Shown: positions 43,638-52,601 of the stretch, in pieces
How positions within the stretch are numbered: position 1 is the stretch's first letter
Layout: the number at the start of each line of letters is the position of its first letter
Assembly: GCF_041435355.1 (NCBI RefSeq)
Contig: NZ_CP108442.1
Location: forward strand, 6,632,501-6,696,500
Source of the DNA: Streptomyces sp. NBC_01276
Lineage (GTDB): Bacteria > Actinomycetota > Actinomycetes > Streptomycetales > Streptomycetaceae
Direction of reading: 5' to 3'
Length of the DNA: 64,000 nucleotides
Position numbers and translations under genes: made by a program
The notes under the pieces: model-generated
Told to the model about the DNA's origin: nothing
The model's input: only the letters and a program-made list of their open reading frames with translations
Databases searched by the model: none

Positions 43638-46600
43638 ACCGATCAACGTGGGGTCCGCGACACCGGCGTAGGAGACTGATGACGCCAGCACCTCACCTGC
43701 CATAAGCTGCTCGTGCCTGCGGACGGCCTCCAGCACCGTCTCCGAGGCGTCCAGCGTCAGTTTGATTCGCTCGGACAGCTCGAAGCCGGCCTCACGGCGG
43801 GCCTGCTGCACGAGCCGGATCACATCCTTCGCCAGTCCTTCGGCGGTCAGCTCAGGCGTCAGCGTTGTGTCCAGAACCACCAGTCCGGTGTTGCCCGGCA
43901 GCGCGGCGGTCTCATCCGGATCGGAGGCGACGAGGCGTTCGGTGAACTCGCCCGGCAGCAGCTCGATCCCGGCCGCGGTCACTCGGCCCTCGGCGTCCTG
44001 GTCATAGTCACCTGCCTTGACGGCACGGATCACCTTCTGGGTGTCTGGGCCCAAGCGAGGGCCGCAAGCCGACGCGTTGACCGCGATCTCGAATCGGCCG
44101 TGCGCCTTGACCTCGGAGGTCAGCTCGACCACCCGGACGTTTACTTCGTCACGGAGGATGTCGGTGAAAGGCTCGAGCGAAGCAGCGTCGGTGGTAGCCA
44201 CGGTGAGCCTGGCCAGCGGGAGCCGGACCCGGAGTCCGCGTGCCTTGCGTAGCGATAGCGCCGCCGACGCGACCTCCCGTACGCGGTCCATCGCGGTGAC
44301 GAGCTCGGGGTCGTGCGGCAGGTCACCGGACGAGGGCCAGTCCGTCAGGTGCACCGAGCGCTCGCCGGTGAGCCCCTGCCAGATCCGCTCGGTCGTGAAG
44401 GGGAGCAGCGGCGCGGCAACCCGTGCCGTCACCTCCAGCACAGTGTGGAGCGTGTCCATCGCGTCGACGTCGCCATCCCAGAACCGCTTGCGGGAGCGCC
44501 GGACGTACCAGTTGGTCAGTACCTCAGCATGAGCCCGGAGCAGCTGGCACGCCCCACCGATGTCGAGCGCGTCCATCGCGGCCGTGACGTCGTCGACGAG
44601 CGTGGCCGTACGGGCCAGCACGTACCGGTCGAGAACGTGCTTGCTGTCGGTCCGCCAGACTCCGCGGCGGTTGGCCACACCGGCGTAGAGGGACTGGAAG
44701 TACCAGGTGTTCCACAGCGGCAGGATCGCCTGGCGCACACCCTCACGGATACCTTGCTCGGTGACCATGAGATTCCCACCGCGCAGGATGGGCGACGCGA
44801 ACAGGAACCAGCGCATCGCGTCAGAGCCGTCGCGCTCGAAGACCTCTCTAACATCGGGGTAGTTTCGCCGCGACTTTGACATCTTCTGGCCGTCGTCGCC
44901 GAGCACGATGCCGTGGACGAGCGCCGAGGAGAACGAAGGCCGGTCGAACAGAGCTGTGGCGAGCACGTGCAGCGTGTAGAACCACCCGCGCGTCTGCCCG
45001 TTGTACTCGACGATGAAGTCACCGGGGTAGTGGGTCTCGAACCACTCGGTGTTCTCGAAGGGGTAGTGCACCTGCGCGAACGGCATAGAGCCCGACTCGA
45101 ACCAGCAGTCCAGCACCTCGGGCACCCGGCGCATGGTTGACTGCCCGGTCGGGTCGTCTGGGTTGGCCCGTGTGAGCTCGTCGACGTAGGGACGGTGCAG
45201 GTCGGTGGGGCGTACCCCGAAGTCTCGCTCCATATCGTCCAGCGAGCCGTAGACATCGATCCTGGGGTAACGCGGGTCGTCGGACATCCACACCGGGATG
45301 GGCGAGCCCCAGTACCGGTTGCGTGAGATGTTCCAGTCACGGGCGCCCTCAAGCCACTTGCCGAACTGGCCGTCGCGGATGTTGGCCGGCACCCAGTTGA
45401 TATCCTGGTTGAGCTCCACCATCCGGTCCCGGAAGGCGGTCACGCGCACGAACCAGGAGTCGACGGCGCGCTGGATGAGCGGGTTGCTACAGCGCCAGCA
45501 GTGCGGGTACGGGTGATCGTACGTCTCGTGCCGGAGCAGCACGCCGGAAGCGTACGAAGCCCCGTCCCGCAGGTCCTTGATGATCGCGCGATTGGCTTCG
45601 AACACCTGGGTACCGGCGTACGGAGCCACTTCGGAGGTGAACTCGCCCCGCGTGTCGACCGGGATCACTACCTCGATCCCGGCGGCGTCGGTGACGGCCT
45701 TGTCCTCCTCGCCGAACGCCGGCGCGAGGTGCACCAGACCGGTGCCGTCCTCGACTGTGACGTAGTCGGCGGCCAGGACCACGTGGGCGTTCTCCCGGCC
45801 GGCGAAGAAGTCGAACGGCGGGGTGTAGGCGAGGCCGAGCAGCTCCGACCCCTTCAGCCGACGCAGAACCGTCGGCTCCTCGCCCAGTTCCCGGGCGTAG
45901 TGGGCGACCCTGGCCTCGGCCAGGACGTAGCGCTCCGCACCGTGGTCCGCGTCGGTTTCCACCAGCACGTAGTCGATGTCCGGATGCACCGCGACCGCCA
46001 GGTTCGACGGCAGCGTCCACGGGGTGGTCGTCCAGATCAGGGCCAGGGCGCCGTCGAGGCTCTCGCGGGATTCCGCGCCGGGCTCCGCCACGCCCGAATC
46101 TGGGGCGGACAGCCGCAGCCCGACGGTGACGGCAGGGTCCTGCCGGTCGAGGTAGACGTCGTCCATCTTGGTCTCGGTGGCCGAGAGGGGCGTCTCGCAG
46201 CGCCAGCAGTACCAGAGAACCCGGAATCCGGAGTAGACCAGCCCCTTGTCCCAGAGCTGCTTGAACGCCCAGATGACGGATTCCATGAAGGAGAGGTCCG
46301 ACGTCATGTAACCGTTGTCGAAGTCGACCCAGCGGGCCTGGCGGGTGACGTAGTCGCGCCACTCCGACGAGTAGCGCATCACCGAGGCGCGGCACGCGTC
46401 GTTGAATGCCGCGATGCCCATCTCTTCGATCTCGGATTTGTGTCCGATTCCGAGCTGGCGCTCGGCCTCGACCTCGGCGGGGAGTCCGTGCGTGTCCCAG
46501 CCGAACTGGCGCTCGACGCGCTTGCCCCGCATGGTCTGATAACGCGGAACCGCGTCCTTGACGTACCCAGTCAGCAAGTGCCCGTAGTGGGGGAGCCCAT

Positions 46601-46787
46601 TGGCGAAGGGCGGGCCGTCGTAGACGACGTATTCGTTGCTGCCGCGCTCTCCGGCAGGGCGCCCCTCGACCGAAGTGACGAACGTGTCATTGGTTGCCCA
46701 GAAATCCAGTACTTCGCGCTCGAGAGCGGGGAAGGATGGTTGTGCCGGGACGGCGGGGTATGGGCCAGTGTCCGACTGGTCGGCCAT
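43590..46787 (-). CDS. ileS: Isoleucyl-tRNA synthetase, eukaryote-like type
   Basis: The product has 1065 residues. Class I signatures are '[10 protein letters not shown]' at about 66-75 (HIGH variant) and '[12 protein letters not shown]' near 634-645 (KMSKS). Editing-domain sequence ('[20 protein letters not shown]'), '[20 protein letters not shown]', and '[13 protein letters not shown]' in the anticodon part identify IleRS. The '[20 protein letters not shown]' segment is of the mycobacterial/eukaryote-like class, which tends to resist mupirocin. It charges tRNA-Ile. It is preceded by a T-box leader and converges with the NRPS cluster. Whether this is the sole housekeeping copy or an extra, self-resistance copy cannot be decided here. 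Confidence 0.9.
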   Translation of the reverse strand: MADQSDTGPYPAVPAQPSFPALEREVLDFWATNDTFVTSVEGRPAGERGSNEYVVYDGPPFANGLPHYGHLLTGYVKDAVPRYQTMRGKRVERQFGWDTHGLPAEVEAERQLGIGHKSEIEEMGIAAFNDACRASVMRYSSEWRDYVTRQARWVDFDNGYMTSDLSFMESVIWAFKQLWDKGLVYSGFRVLWYCWRCETPLSATETKMDDVYLDRQDPAVTVGLRLSAPDSGVAEPGAESRESLDGALALIWTTTPWTLPSNLAVAVHPDIDYVLVETDADHGAERYVLAEARVAHYARELGEEPTVLRRLKGSELLGLAYTPPFDFFAGRENAHVVLAADYVTVEDGTGLVHLAPAFGEEDKAVTDAAGIEVVIPVDTRGEFTSEVAPYAGTQVFEANRAIIKDLRDGASYASGVLLRHETYDHPYPHCWRCSNPLIQRAVDSWFVRVTAFRDRMVELNQDINWVPANIRDGQFGKWLEGARDWNISRNRYWGSPIPVWMSDDPRYPRIDVYGSLDDMERDFGVRPTDLHRPYVDELTRANPDDPTGQSTMRRVPEVLDCWFESGSMPFAQVHYPFENTEWFETHYPGDFIVEYNGQTRGWFYTLHVLATALFDRPSFSSALVHGIVLGDDGQKMSKSRRNYPDVREVFERDGSDAMRWFLFASPILRGGNLMVTEQGIREGVRQAILPLWNTWYFQSLYAGVANRRGVWRTDSKHVLDRYVLARTATLVDDVTAAMDALDIGGACQLLRAHAEVLTNWYVRRSRKRFWDGDVDAMDTLHTVLEVTARVAAPLLPFTTERIWQGLTGERSVHLTDWPSSGDLPHDPELVTAMDRVREVASAALSLRKARGLRVRLPLARLTVATTDAASLEPFTDILRDEVNVRVVELTSEVKAHGRFEIAVNASACGPRLGPDTQKVIRAVKAGDYDQDAEGRVTAAGIELLPGEFTERLVASDPDETAALPGNTGLVVLDTTLTPELTAEGLAKDVIRLVQQARREAGFELSERIKLTLDASETVLEAVRRHEQLMAGEVLASSVSYAGVADPTLIGSVADGAQVSVRLHRM

Positions 46788-47020
46788 TGTGGTTCTCCTC
46801 GTGCTGCGGAATCGTCTTCTGCTTGCACGGGGACGACAGTCCGGTTTCCCGGACGCCGCGGTACCACCCCGCTTGCCGCCCGCGTCAGGACGACCGCTCG
46901 TTGAAGGCTATGACGGGCCCTTCCCGTCCGGTTCTACTCCGGTGTGCCGCACGAGGACGACTGTCCGTTTCTTCCGGAGGCTCCCCGGTGATGGCCGGAT
47001 CGGCGCCTGTGGCGTGAGGG
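46788..47020 (-). promoter_or_regulatory. T-box leader specific for tRNA-Ile
   Basis: The RNA read on the minus strand contains the T-box consensus GGGGTGGTACCGCG (46857-46870), whose loop pairs with the uncharged tRNA 3' end. Upstream, an ATC triplet at 46990-46992 within GCCATCACCGGGGAGC fits the specifier of actinobacterial ileS T-boxes and matches isoleucine. The leader ends with 'GAGGAG' before the start ATG. In actinobacteria these leaders act mostly on translation: uncharged tRNA-Ile stabilises the antisequestrator and frees the ribosome site. The 5' boundary given is approximate. Confidence 0.8.
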
Positions 47021-47257
47021 TACCTCAAATGCCGTCCGTGCACGCAGAATTGCAGCTGGGAGAGAGTGTCGGGGTGTGGTGGAGGCGATCTCGGTCGCAC
47101 GTGGCCGAAACCCGCCCTGTTGAGGCGGTGAGGGGTGTGTAACTGCTAATCTGTCAGCGGTGGTTGTGGTCGATGGGGGCTTCTGTAGGGGTGCGGGATG
47201 TTCTGGTCGGGCTCCGCCTCCCACCCTGATACCCTCTGAGAAAGCACATCACGATGA

Positions 47258-47331
47258 GGGCCTATAGCTCAGTCGGTTAGAGCGCTTCCCTGATAAGGAA
47301 GAGGTCAGTGGTTCGATTCCACTTAGGCCCA
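47258..47331 (+). tRNA. tRNA-Ile (anticodon GAT)
   Basis: A cloverleaf fits: acceptor GGGCCTA pairs with TAGGCCC, the anticodon stem CTTCC/GGAAG encloses the loop CTGATAA with anticodon GAT, and the T arm carries GTTCGATTC. The discriminator is A at 47331, with no encoded CCA. It is divergent from the IleRS gene, whose T-box reads this same tRNA species. Confidence 0.92.
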
Positions 47332-47349
47332 CTACATCAGCCATGCTGG

Positions 47350-47952
47350 TTAAACTGTCGTGCCGGATGGTTCTTCCGATCTCATTCTTGAGAGTCCGTC
47401 AATATATTGGCTGGCAGTAGCTGCCCCAAACGGGTCGCGGACCATCCGGACATTGGGGAGCTTGCCCCTCCAGAGCTCTCGTTCACCTGTCGTCTTGAAG
47501 CCGTACCGGGCATAGAAGCGGATCGCCCGGGTGTTGTAGGACGTCACCCACAGACGCGCAGGTACGTCCCCGGTCCATGAGAAGAACTCACTCATGAGTC
47601 GGCCCCCGACACCATGCCCCTTAACCCCGTCGAGCAGGTACATGGGCCCGAGATTCACCACCTCGTCTCGACGGCCGCACATGAACCCGCCGATCCCCGC
47701 CTCGGTTCGGACGATGCGGCAGAAGAACCGGTCAGGCTCATGCCAGGCGTCCCCGATGACATTCCGCCATCGGGTGATCCCCTCCGTCGTCACGACGGAT
47801 CCGACGTTCTCCGTGATCCAGGCCTCGTCAATCCCGGCGTACTCGTTTGGATATGTCTGAAGCCAGGCTGCCAGATGCGCCCGGCTGACCGCCGTGGCGT
47901 CGTCGATGAGGGGAATGCAGATGATTCCGTAGCAGTCGTCCATAGTCGTCAT
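47350..47952 (-). CDS. GNAT-family N-acetyltransferase
   Basis: The product has about 200 residues. The acetyl-CoA loop reads 'GHGVGGRLM', with preceding strand 'LGPMYLLDGVKGHG' and a later 'FYARYGFKTTGERELWRG' (motif B). The start is the ATG at 47952; upstream in-frame starts add Pro-rich sequence without fold features. The substrate is unknown. The gene ends 19 bases after the tRNA on the opposite strand and has no visible link to ileS. Confidence 0.8.
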   Translation of the reverse strand: MTTMDDCYGIICIPLIDDATAVSRAHLAAWLQTYPNEYAGIDEAWITENVGSVVTTEGITRWRNVIGDAWHEPDRFFCRIVRTEAGIGGFMCGRRDEVVNLGPMYLLDGVKGHGVGGRLMSEFFSWTGDVPARLWVTSYNTRAIRFYARYGFKTTGERELWRGKLPNVRMVRDPFGAATASQYIDGLSRMRSEEPSGTTV

Positions 47953-48073
47953 GCCAGCAGCCTTTCGTGCCGGCGGGGCCGAATTAATGGAGATCGGCCA
48001 GTGCATTTAGCAGACTCGGATCGATAGGAACGTACGGTCACTGTCGATGCGGCTCAACTTACCTATGCTTTCA

Positions 48074-48300
48074 TCACCCCTCAAGTTGATCAATTGACTC
48101 CGCTCCTTCCCGCCACCGTGCGTCCGGTGTCCCGTCGCTGGTCACCATCGTCACCTTGACAGAGGAGAAGCGCAGGTCGGCGGCGATCGAGGTGCAGCCG
48201 GCCGGGTGAGCCGCGTCAATGCGGACCGTGTGGGGGCTCGGCACCACGGCGTGAGGCCGGACGGCCCAGAGCATCCGGGCGGTCGGTTGACCCGGCCGAA
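48074..48300 (-). pseudogene. Unidentified gene remnant
   Basis: The minus-strand frame reads 'HAVVPSPHTVRIDAAHPAG', then 'SIAADLRFSSVKVTMVTSDG', which has the alternating pattern of a real beta-rich protein end. No start, no domain and no coherent upstream continuation is visible. I treat it as a 3' fragment of a lost gene. The surrounding bases 47960-48660 contain no other gene I can support. Confidence 0.25.
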
Positions 48301-48664
48301 TACGTCCGCTGCGCGAGGCCGGAGATTGAATTAATTTCCCGGAACAGTCGGCCAAGAGTGGAATTTCAGCGAGGTGGCAGAACCGGCTGCATATTCCGGA
48401 GGGCGCTGCGTGCGCACCGGTAGAGCGAGACGGCCTCGTCCCGCCCAGCCTGGAGGCGCGGCACCCGTGCCCCGAGCTGACGGATTCGTCGCCGCCCATC
48501 CGCGATAGCACGTCGGGTGCGCTGGCGCCGGCAAGTCGACGGTGGGCTGGGAGGTCTCTGCGCAACTGTGCGCTGCGGAGGTACGCGCCCCAGTCGGTGG
48601 CGGAGCATCGCGAGGACGGTGACGACGATGAGCGTGACGAGGAACCATGTACTGGTCAGCTCCA

Positions 48665-48842
48665 CGGTCCGGGCTCCTTCAAGAACGTCCCGCTGAACAC
48701 CCGGAAGACCTGGGCGCAGTTCCCGCAGAACGACTTCTCCGCGCTGCCGGACCTGTCGTTCGTGGTCCCGAACCAGTGCAACGACATGCACTCCTGCTCG
48801 GTGAACACGGGTGACACGTGGACGAGGAACAACCTCGGTTGA
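48665..48842 (+). pseudogene. Phosphoesterase (acid phosphatase/phospholipase C family) remnant
   Basis: The segment reads 'NTRKTWAQFPQNDFSALPDL', 'SFVVPNQCNDMHSCSVNTGD', close to the metal-site region of secreted alkaline-phosphatase-like phosphoesterases (PF04185 group, 'FVVPNxxNDMHSG...GDTW'). Both ends of the domain are missing and a stop closes the frame at 48842. A second frame directly after it (48844-48939, 'SQVVIPCGGRIRVDGSERRV') is another fragment I cannot identify. The area from 48.0 to 49.0 kb is a graveyard of partial genes. Confidence 0.5.
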
Positions 48843-49036
48843 CGTTGACCTCGGCCACACGGACTCGCAGGTGGTGATCCCCTGCGGCGGACGCATCCGC
48901 GTAGACGGGTCAGAGCGCCGGGTCTTCGTGACGTACTGAGGGGTGGAGCCTCACCGAGTAGGACGCAGAGCGTCGCAGTGATAACGAGTCGCCTGCTCAC
49001 TCTCCTGGACGCCGTGGACGAGCAGCCAGTGACCCA

Positions 49037-49831
49037 TCAGATGCGGTGAGCTGCAACAAGCACTGCTGTCTCGGCGAAGAAGAAGCGCCCAGCCGCTGCG
49101 GCCCGTTGAACTGCGGCGTACCACTCGTCGATCTCGTCCAAGCCCACTGTGCTGTGTCCTCGACTGGTGGTCGACCGCAACGCTCCACGGATATCGCCGA
49201 CCCGGCGAGCGGCATGGCCGGACAATTCAGTTGAGGAGGTCACTACGGTCTCTACATGGGTCCGGGCAAGCGGTGATGCTTGGACCAAACCAGGCAGCTT
49301 GCGCCCGATCCTCCCATCCGAGCTATCCATCCATGAGGGCGCGTCATCGGCGAAGGCGTGGCCGATCTTGCGGTCGAGGTCGACGGGAGCACCGGCGATC
49401 ACGAGCGAGTCGAAGTCGGAATGGGACAGCACCGCGCGGCCACCCGGTCGCAGCACCCGCCACACCTCGTTCAGGAGCTGAGCCGGGTCAGGCAGGCACT
49501 CGAGAAGGTTGGACGAGACGACCGTGTCTACGCTGCCGTCCGCGAGAGGGAGCTTCTCGCGTAGATCCACGGAGCCCAACTCCACTGTGCCAGCGTGAGC
49601 CTGTAGACGCTCGCGAGCCGTGGCCAGAGCGAGCTCGGACCGGTCGAAGCCCGTGAGGTGCGCCAGCGGAAAGCGCCTCGCGAAGGCGGCCAAAGCCGGG
49701 CCACTGCCACAGCCTAAGTCGACGACTCGGCCCCGCTCCGGAAGCTCCGCGAGGTCTATAAACCGGTCGTGCAGCGTCTCGTTGGTCATGAGCACGCAGG
49801 CCTCTCCTTCTCGTACGACACGCCCGTGCAT
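49037..49831 (-). CDS. Class I SAM methyltransferase
   Basis: The product has 264 residues. Motif I is 'VVDLGCGSGPALAAFARRF', motif II 'LTGFDRSELAL', motif IV 'VDTVVSSNLLECLPD', then 'VWRVLRPGGRAVLSHSDFDS'. It resembles small-molecule or ubiquinone-type methyltransferases. The start is uncertain: ATG 49831 gives a leading 'VREGEACVLMTNETL' that looks like real coding sequence, whereas ATG 49789 would start at 'MTNETL'. It is divergent from the next methyltransferase with about 190 bases between them. The substrate is unknown. Confidence 0.75.
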   Translation of the reverse strand: MHGRVVREGEACVLMTNETLHDRFIDLAELPERGRVVDLGCGSGPALAAFARRFPLAHLTGFDRSELALATARERLQAHAGTVELGSVDLREKLPLADGSVDTVVSSNLLECLPDPAQLLNEVWRVLRPGGRAVLSHSDFDSLVIAGAPVDLDRKIGHAFADDAPSWMDSSDGRIGRKLPGLVQASPLARTHVETVVTSSTELSGHAARRVGDIRGALRSTTSRGHSTVGLDEIDEWYAAVQRAAAAGRFFFAETAVLVAAHRI

Positions 49832-50020
49832 GTACGCGCCAGGTGCTGCACACCATAGGCCGCAGCGATGTTCCGCGGCTCCGGGATATTGGCGCTGGCG
49901 CTGAGATGTGTCCTGGGCACTGGTGTGCAAGTACCACCGGATTCTCTGTCCCGGGTCCGGCCCCGCAGCAGCCGGATATCGGGATGCAGGACGTTTGGCC
50001 GGGCCCTACCATCGCAAGGC

Positions 50021-50824
50021 ATGACAAGCATCGACGAGCGGATCAGCGACTTCTACACGGAGTACGACGAGGCGTCCAGGCTGCATGCCACCGCGACGGG
50101 CCGCCTGGAGTTCGAGCGGACCCGGGAGCTGCTGCGCCGACGCTTACCTCCGCCGCCGGCCCGGGTACTGGACGTGGGCGGCGGCCCGGGTACGCACGCC
50201 CGCTGGCTCACCGAGGACGGCTACGAGGTGCTACTCCTGGACCCCGTGCCGAAGCACGTGGAACAGGCCCGCGCGCACGCGCCGGGGTGTTCGGCCGAGC
50301 TGGGAGACGCCCGCGACCTGGCCCTCCCGTCCCACAGCTTCGACGCGGTCCTGCTCTTGGGCCCGCTGTACCACCTGGCGGACCGCGTGGACCGCCTCAG
50401 GGCCCTCCGTGAGGCTCGCCGGGTCGCAGCACCGGGCGGTTTGGTGGCAGCCGCGGGGATCTCCCGCTACTCCTTGATGCAGGACTACACCGTCAGCGCG
50501 GGTCTGTCCCCGGAGCTGCTGGCTGGCGAGGTCACACAGGTGGTCCGTACCGGTTCCTACGACGGCAGCAGGGGGTTCACGGTGGTGCACTTCCACACCG
50601 CAGCCGAGCTTGCCCAGGAGGCCGGCGAGGCGGGGCTCAGCGGTGTGAGCGTGCATGGAATCGAGGGCCCGGGGTGGGCGTACGTAGTCGCGGCTGGCCG
50701 CTTCGCGGACCAGGAGGCAGCTGGAGCGCTGCTTGCGGACGCCATCGTGACGGCCCGCCTGGCGGACGAGCACGGCGTATTCGCCGACGCCTCGGTGCAC
50801 GTCCTCGCGGTCGGTACAGCCTGA
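50021..50824 (+). CDS. Class I SAM methyltransferase (intact copy)
   Basis: The product has 267 residues. The SAM-binding motif is 'VLDVGGGPGTHARWL', followed by 'VLLLDPVPKHVEQA', 'AELGDARDLALPSHSFDAVL' and 'LREARRVAAPGGLVAAAGIS'. The C-terminal half ('YSLMQDYTVSAGLSPELL') matches a common Streptomyces methyltransferase group of unknown substrate. A truncated copy of its C-terminal two thirds follows at 51.6 kb. The ATG at 50021 lies just before the fold. Confidence 0.8.
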   Translation: MTSIDERISDFYTEYDEASRLHATATGRLEFERTRELLRRRLPPPPARVLDVGGGPGTHARWLTEDGYEVLLLDPVPKHVEQARAHAPGCSAELGDARDLALPSHSFDAVLLLGPLYHLADRVDRLRALREARRVAAPGGLVAAAGISRYSLMQDYTVSAGLSPELLAGEVTQVVRTGSYDGSRGFTVVHFHTAAELAQEAGEAGLSGVSVHGIEGPGWAYVVAAGRFADQEAAGALLADAIVTARLADEHGVFADASVHVLAVGTA

Positions 50825-50946
50825 GGCCTGGCTCTGTCCATGAGAAGAACTGGCAGCACCGGTGGTTCCTCCCGCATGGCCGTGGGCGGAGCTTGATGGA
50901 CTCCTTGATCTTGCTCTTCGCACGGCGACCCGTTCATGATTGTCGG

Positions 50947-51471
50947 GTGAGTCAGCACTCGGTGACCTTGGACAAGATCGTTTTGGATGACTGGCTGGCC
51001 GTTCACTCTTGGGCGTGCCTCCCGGAGGCGTGCCGCTATCAGTCCTGGGGGCCAAACACAGAGGTCCAGACGCAGGACTTCGTGGACTCCGCGGTCAACG
51101 CCTGGTCTGATACCCCTCAGCACCGGTTCCCCTTTGTCGCCCGCGTCGCGCGGGATGTGGTGGGCATGGGTGAACTGCATGTCCGCAGCCATAAGCAGCG
51201 TCAGGGTGAGATCTCATACATCGTGCATCCCCGAGTGTGGGGGCAGGGCATCGGCGCAGAAATCGGTCGACAGCTGCTCGCGTACGGGTTCGACGAGCTG
51301 GGGCTGCATCGGATCTATGCCACGTGTGACCCGAGGAATCTCGGCTCCTCCCGTGTGCTGTCCAAGATCGGTATGGCGTATGAGGGATGCCTGCGCCACA
51401 CGGCGCTGCTCCACGACGGCTGGCGAGACTCCGTGATCTTCAGCAGCCTCGAAGTAGGATCGCGAGGATGA
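50947..51471 (+). CDS. GNAT-family acetyltransferase, RimJ-like
   Basis: The product has about 174 residues from GTG 50947. 'PRVWGQGIGAEIGRQLLAY' carries the acetyl-CoA loop, and 'LHRIYATCDPRNLGSSRVL' with 'KIGMAYEGCLR' is typical of the RimJ/RimL subgroup, which acetylates protein N-termini or antibiotics. The segment from ATG 50896 to the GTG has poor third-position G/C, so I prefer the GTG, though no strong ribosome site is visible. The gene sits inside the tandem-duplicated area. Confidence 0.75.
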   Translation: MSQHSVTLDKIVLDDWLAVHSWACLPEACRYQSWGPNTEVQTQDFVDSAVNAWSDTPQHRFPFVARVARDVVGMGELHVRSHKQRQGEISYIVHPRVWGQGIGAEIGRQLLAYGFDELGLHRIYATCDPRNLGSSRVLSKIGMAYEGCLRHTALLHDGWRDSVIFSSLEVGSRG

Positions 51472-51485
51472 GCAGGGCGCTGCTC

Positions 51486-51635
51486 TCAGGCGGCCGTGTG
51501 CCATGCACCGACGAGCGAGTGAACGGAGGGGAAGCGGCTCTCCGGGGCAGCAGCCGTGGCCTTCCTGATGACGGCTAGCTGGCCAGGGGTGCCGCGCCGC
51601 TGTCTCTCGCTGTCGCCGGCATCGAGGAGTAGGTG
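51486..51635 (-). pseudogene. Protein-kinase-like C-terminal fragment, copy 1
   Basis: The minus strand reads 'LLLDAGDSERQRRGTPGQLA', then 'ESRFPSVHSLVGAWHTAA' and a stop. This is the end of a Streptomyces kinase/phosphotransferase-like protein. Only about 50 codons remain. It is nearly identical to the second copy near 52.2 kb. Confidence 0.6.
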
Positions 51636-51644
51636 CATCGCCTG

Positions 51645-52087
51645 GGTGTTCGGCCGAGCTCGGCGACGCCCGCGATCTCGCGCTCCCGTCCCACTGCTTC
51701 GAGGCGGTCTTGCTCTTGGGCCCGCCGTATCACCTGGCGGACCGCACGGATCGGCTCAGGGCCCTCCGGGAAGCCCGCCGGGTCGCGGTACCGGGCGGCC
51801 TGGTGGCAGCCGCGGGGATCTCCCGCTATTCCCTGATGCAGGACTACACCGTCAGCGCGGGTCTGTCCCCGGAGCTGCTGGCCGGTGAGGTCACGCAGGC
51901 GGTCCGTACCGGCTCCTACGACGGCAGCAGGGGGTTTACGGTGATTCACTTCCACACTGCGGATGAGCTTGCCCAGGAGGCCGCTGGAGCGCTGCTTGCG
52001 GACGCTATCGCGACGGCCCGCTTGGCGGACGAGTACGGCGTACTCGCCGACGCCTCGTCGCACGTCCTCGTGATCGGTACAGCCTGA
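51645..52087 (+). pseudogene. Truncated duplicate of the methyltransferase at 50.0 kb
   Basis: From 51645 the bases follow the intact gene from about 50285 to its end with few changes. The 5' third, including the SAM-binding motif, is missing; the first part is in a shifted frame, and a small in-frame deletion removes about 25 residues near the end (the intact copy's segment between 'AQEA' and 'AAGALLADA'). An open frame from 51710 could still yield 125 residues, but without motif I it cannot bind SAM normally. Confidence 0.75.
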
Positions 52088-52109
52088 GGCCCGCGGCTCG
52101 TAGGCGAGT

Positions 52110-52599
52110 CCTCATCCGGGGACGGGGCGAGGTTGTCGCAGGGCCGCGGGGATGAGCCGGGCCGCTCTCGGGCTGCCGTGTGCCATGCACCGACGAGCGT
52201 GTGCACGCTGGGGAAGCGGCTCTCCGGGGCAGCGGCCGTGGCCTTCCTGACGACGGCTAGCTGGGCAGGGGTGCCGCGCCACTGTCTCTCGTTGTCGCCG
52301 GCGTCGAGGAGTAGGCGCAGGGCTCGCCCGAGCGTGAACACGGTTGTTCTGATGTCGATGACGGAGCCCCGGACGAACTCTTCCGGGGCCATGAAGCGCC
52401 TTGAGTCGGGAGGCCAGTTTGTCTCCACGGTGGACAAGTCCGGGCCGGTAGCCGGAGGCCTGTTCGCCACGGCGGGCGATCTGAGGGAGTGCAAGCGGCC
52501 GTACCCCCAGTCGGGGATACTGGTACGTCGGTGATCTTCCCAAGTGATCTCGTAGTAGCGCGCATGGGCGGGATGATCGTGAGCCTGGGTGTGATACAT
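52110..52599 (-). pseudogene. Kinase-like C-terminal fragment, copy 2
   Basis: The frame reads 'RRFMAPEEFVRGSVIDIRTT', 'VFTLGRALRLLLDAGDNERQ' and 'SRFPSVHTLVGAWHTAA'. The 'MAPEEF' segment and the helices after it correspond to the C-lobe of a protein kinase-like fold. The N-lobe and catalytic loop are absent, and upstream sequence stops against the DISARM operon, whose first start codon lies three bases away. The stop seen in copy 1 has become CGA here, so the frame runs on into the duplicated methyltransferase. This is a broken gene. Confidence 0.6.
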
Positions 52600-52601
52600 C
52601 G

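Noticed and set aside
47258..47331. tRNA-Ile as an active integration site for a mobile island
   Set aside because: No direct repeat of the tRNA 3' end and no integrase gene are visible in this window.
51710..52087. Functional short methyltransferase
   Set aside because: The frame is open but lacks the SAM-binding motif and is clearly a truncated duplicate of the 50021-50824 gene.
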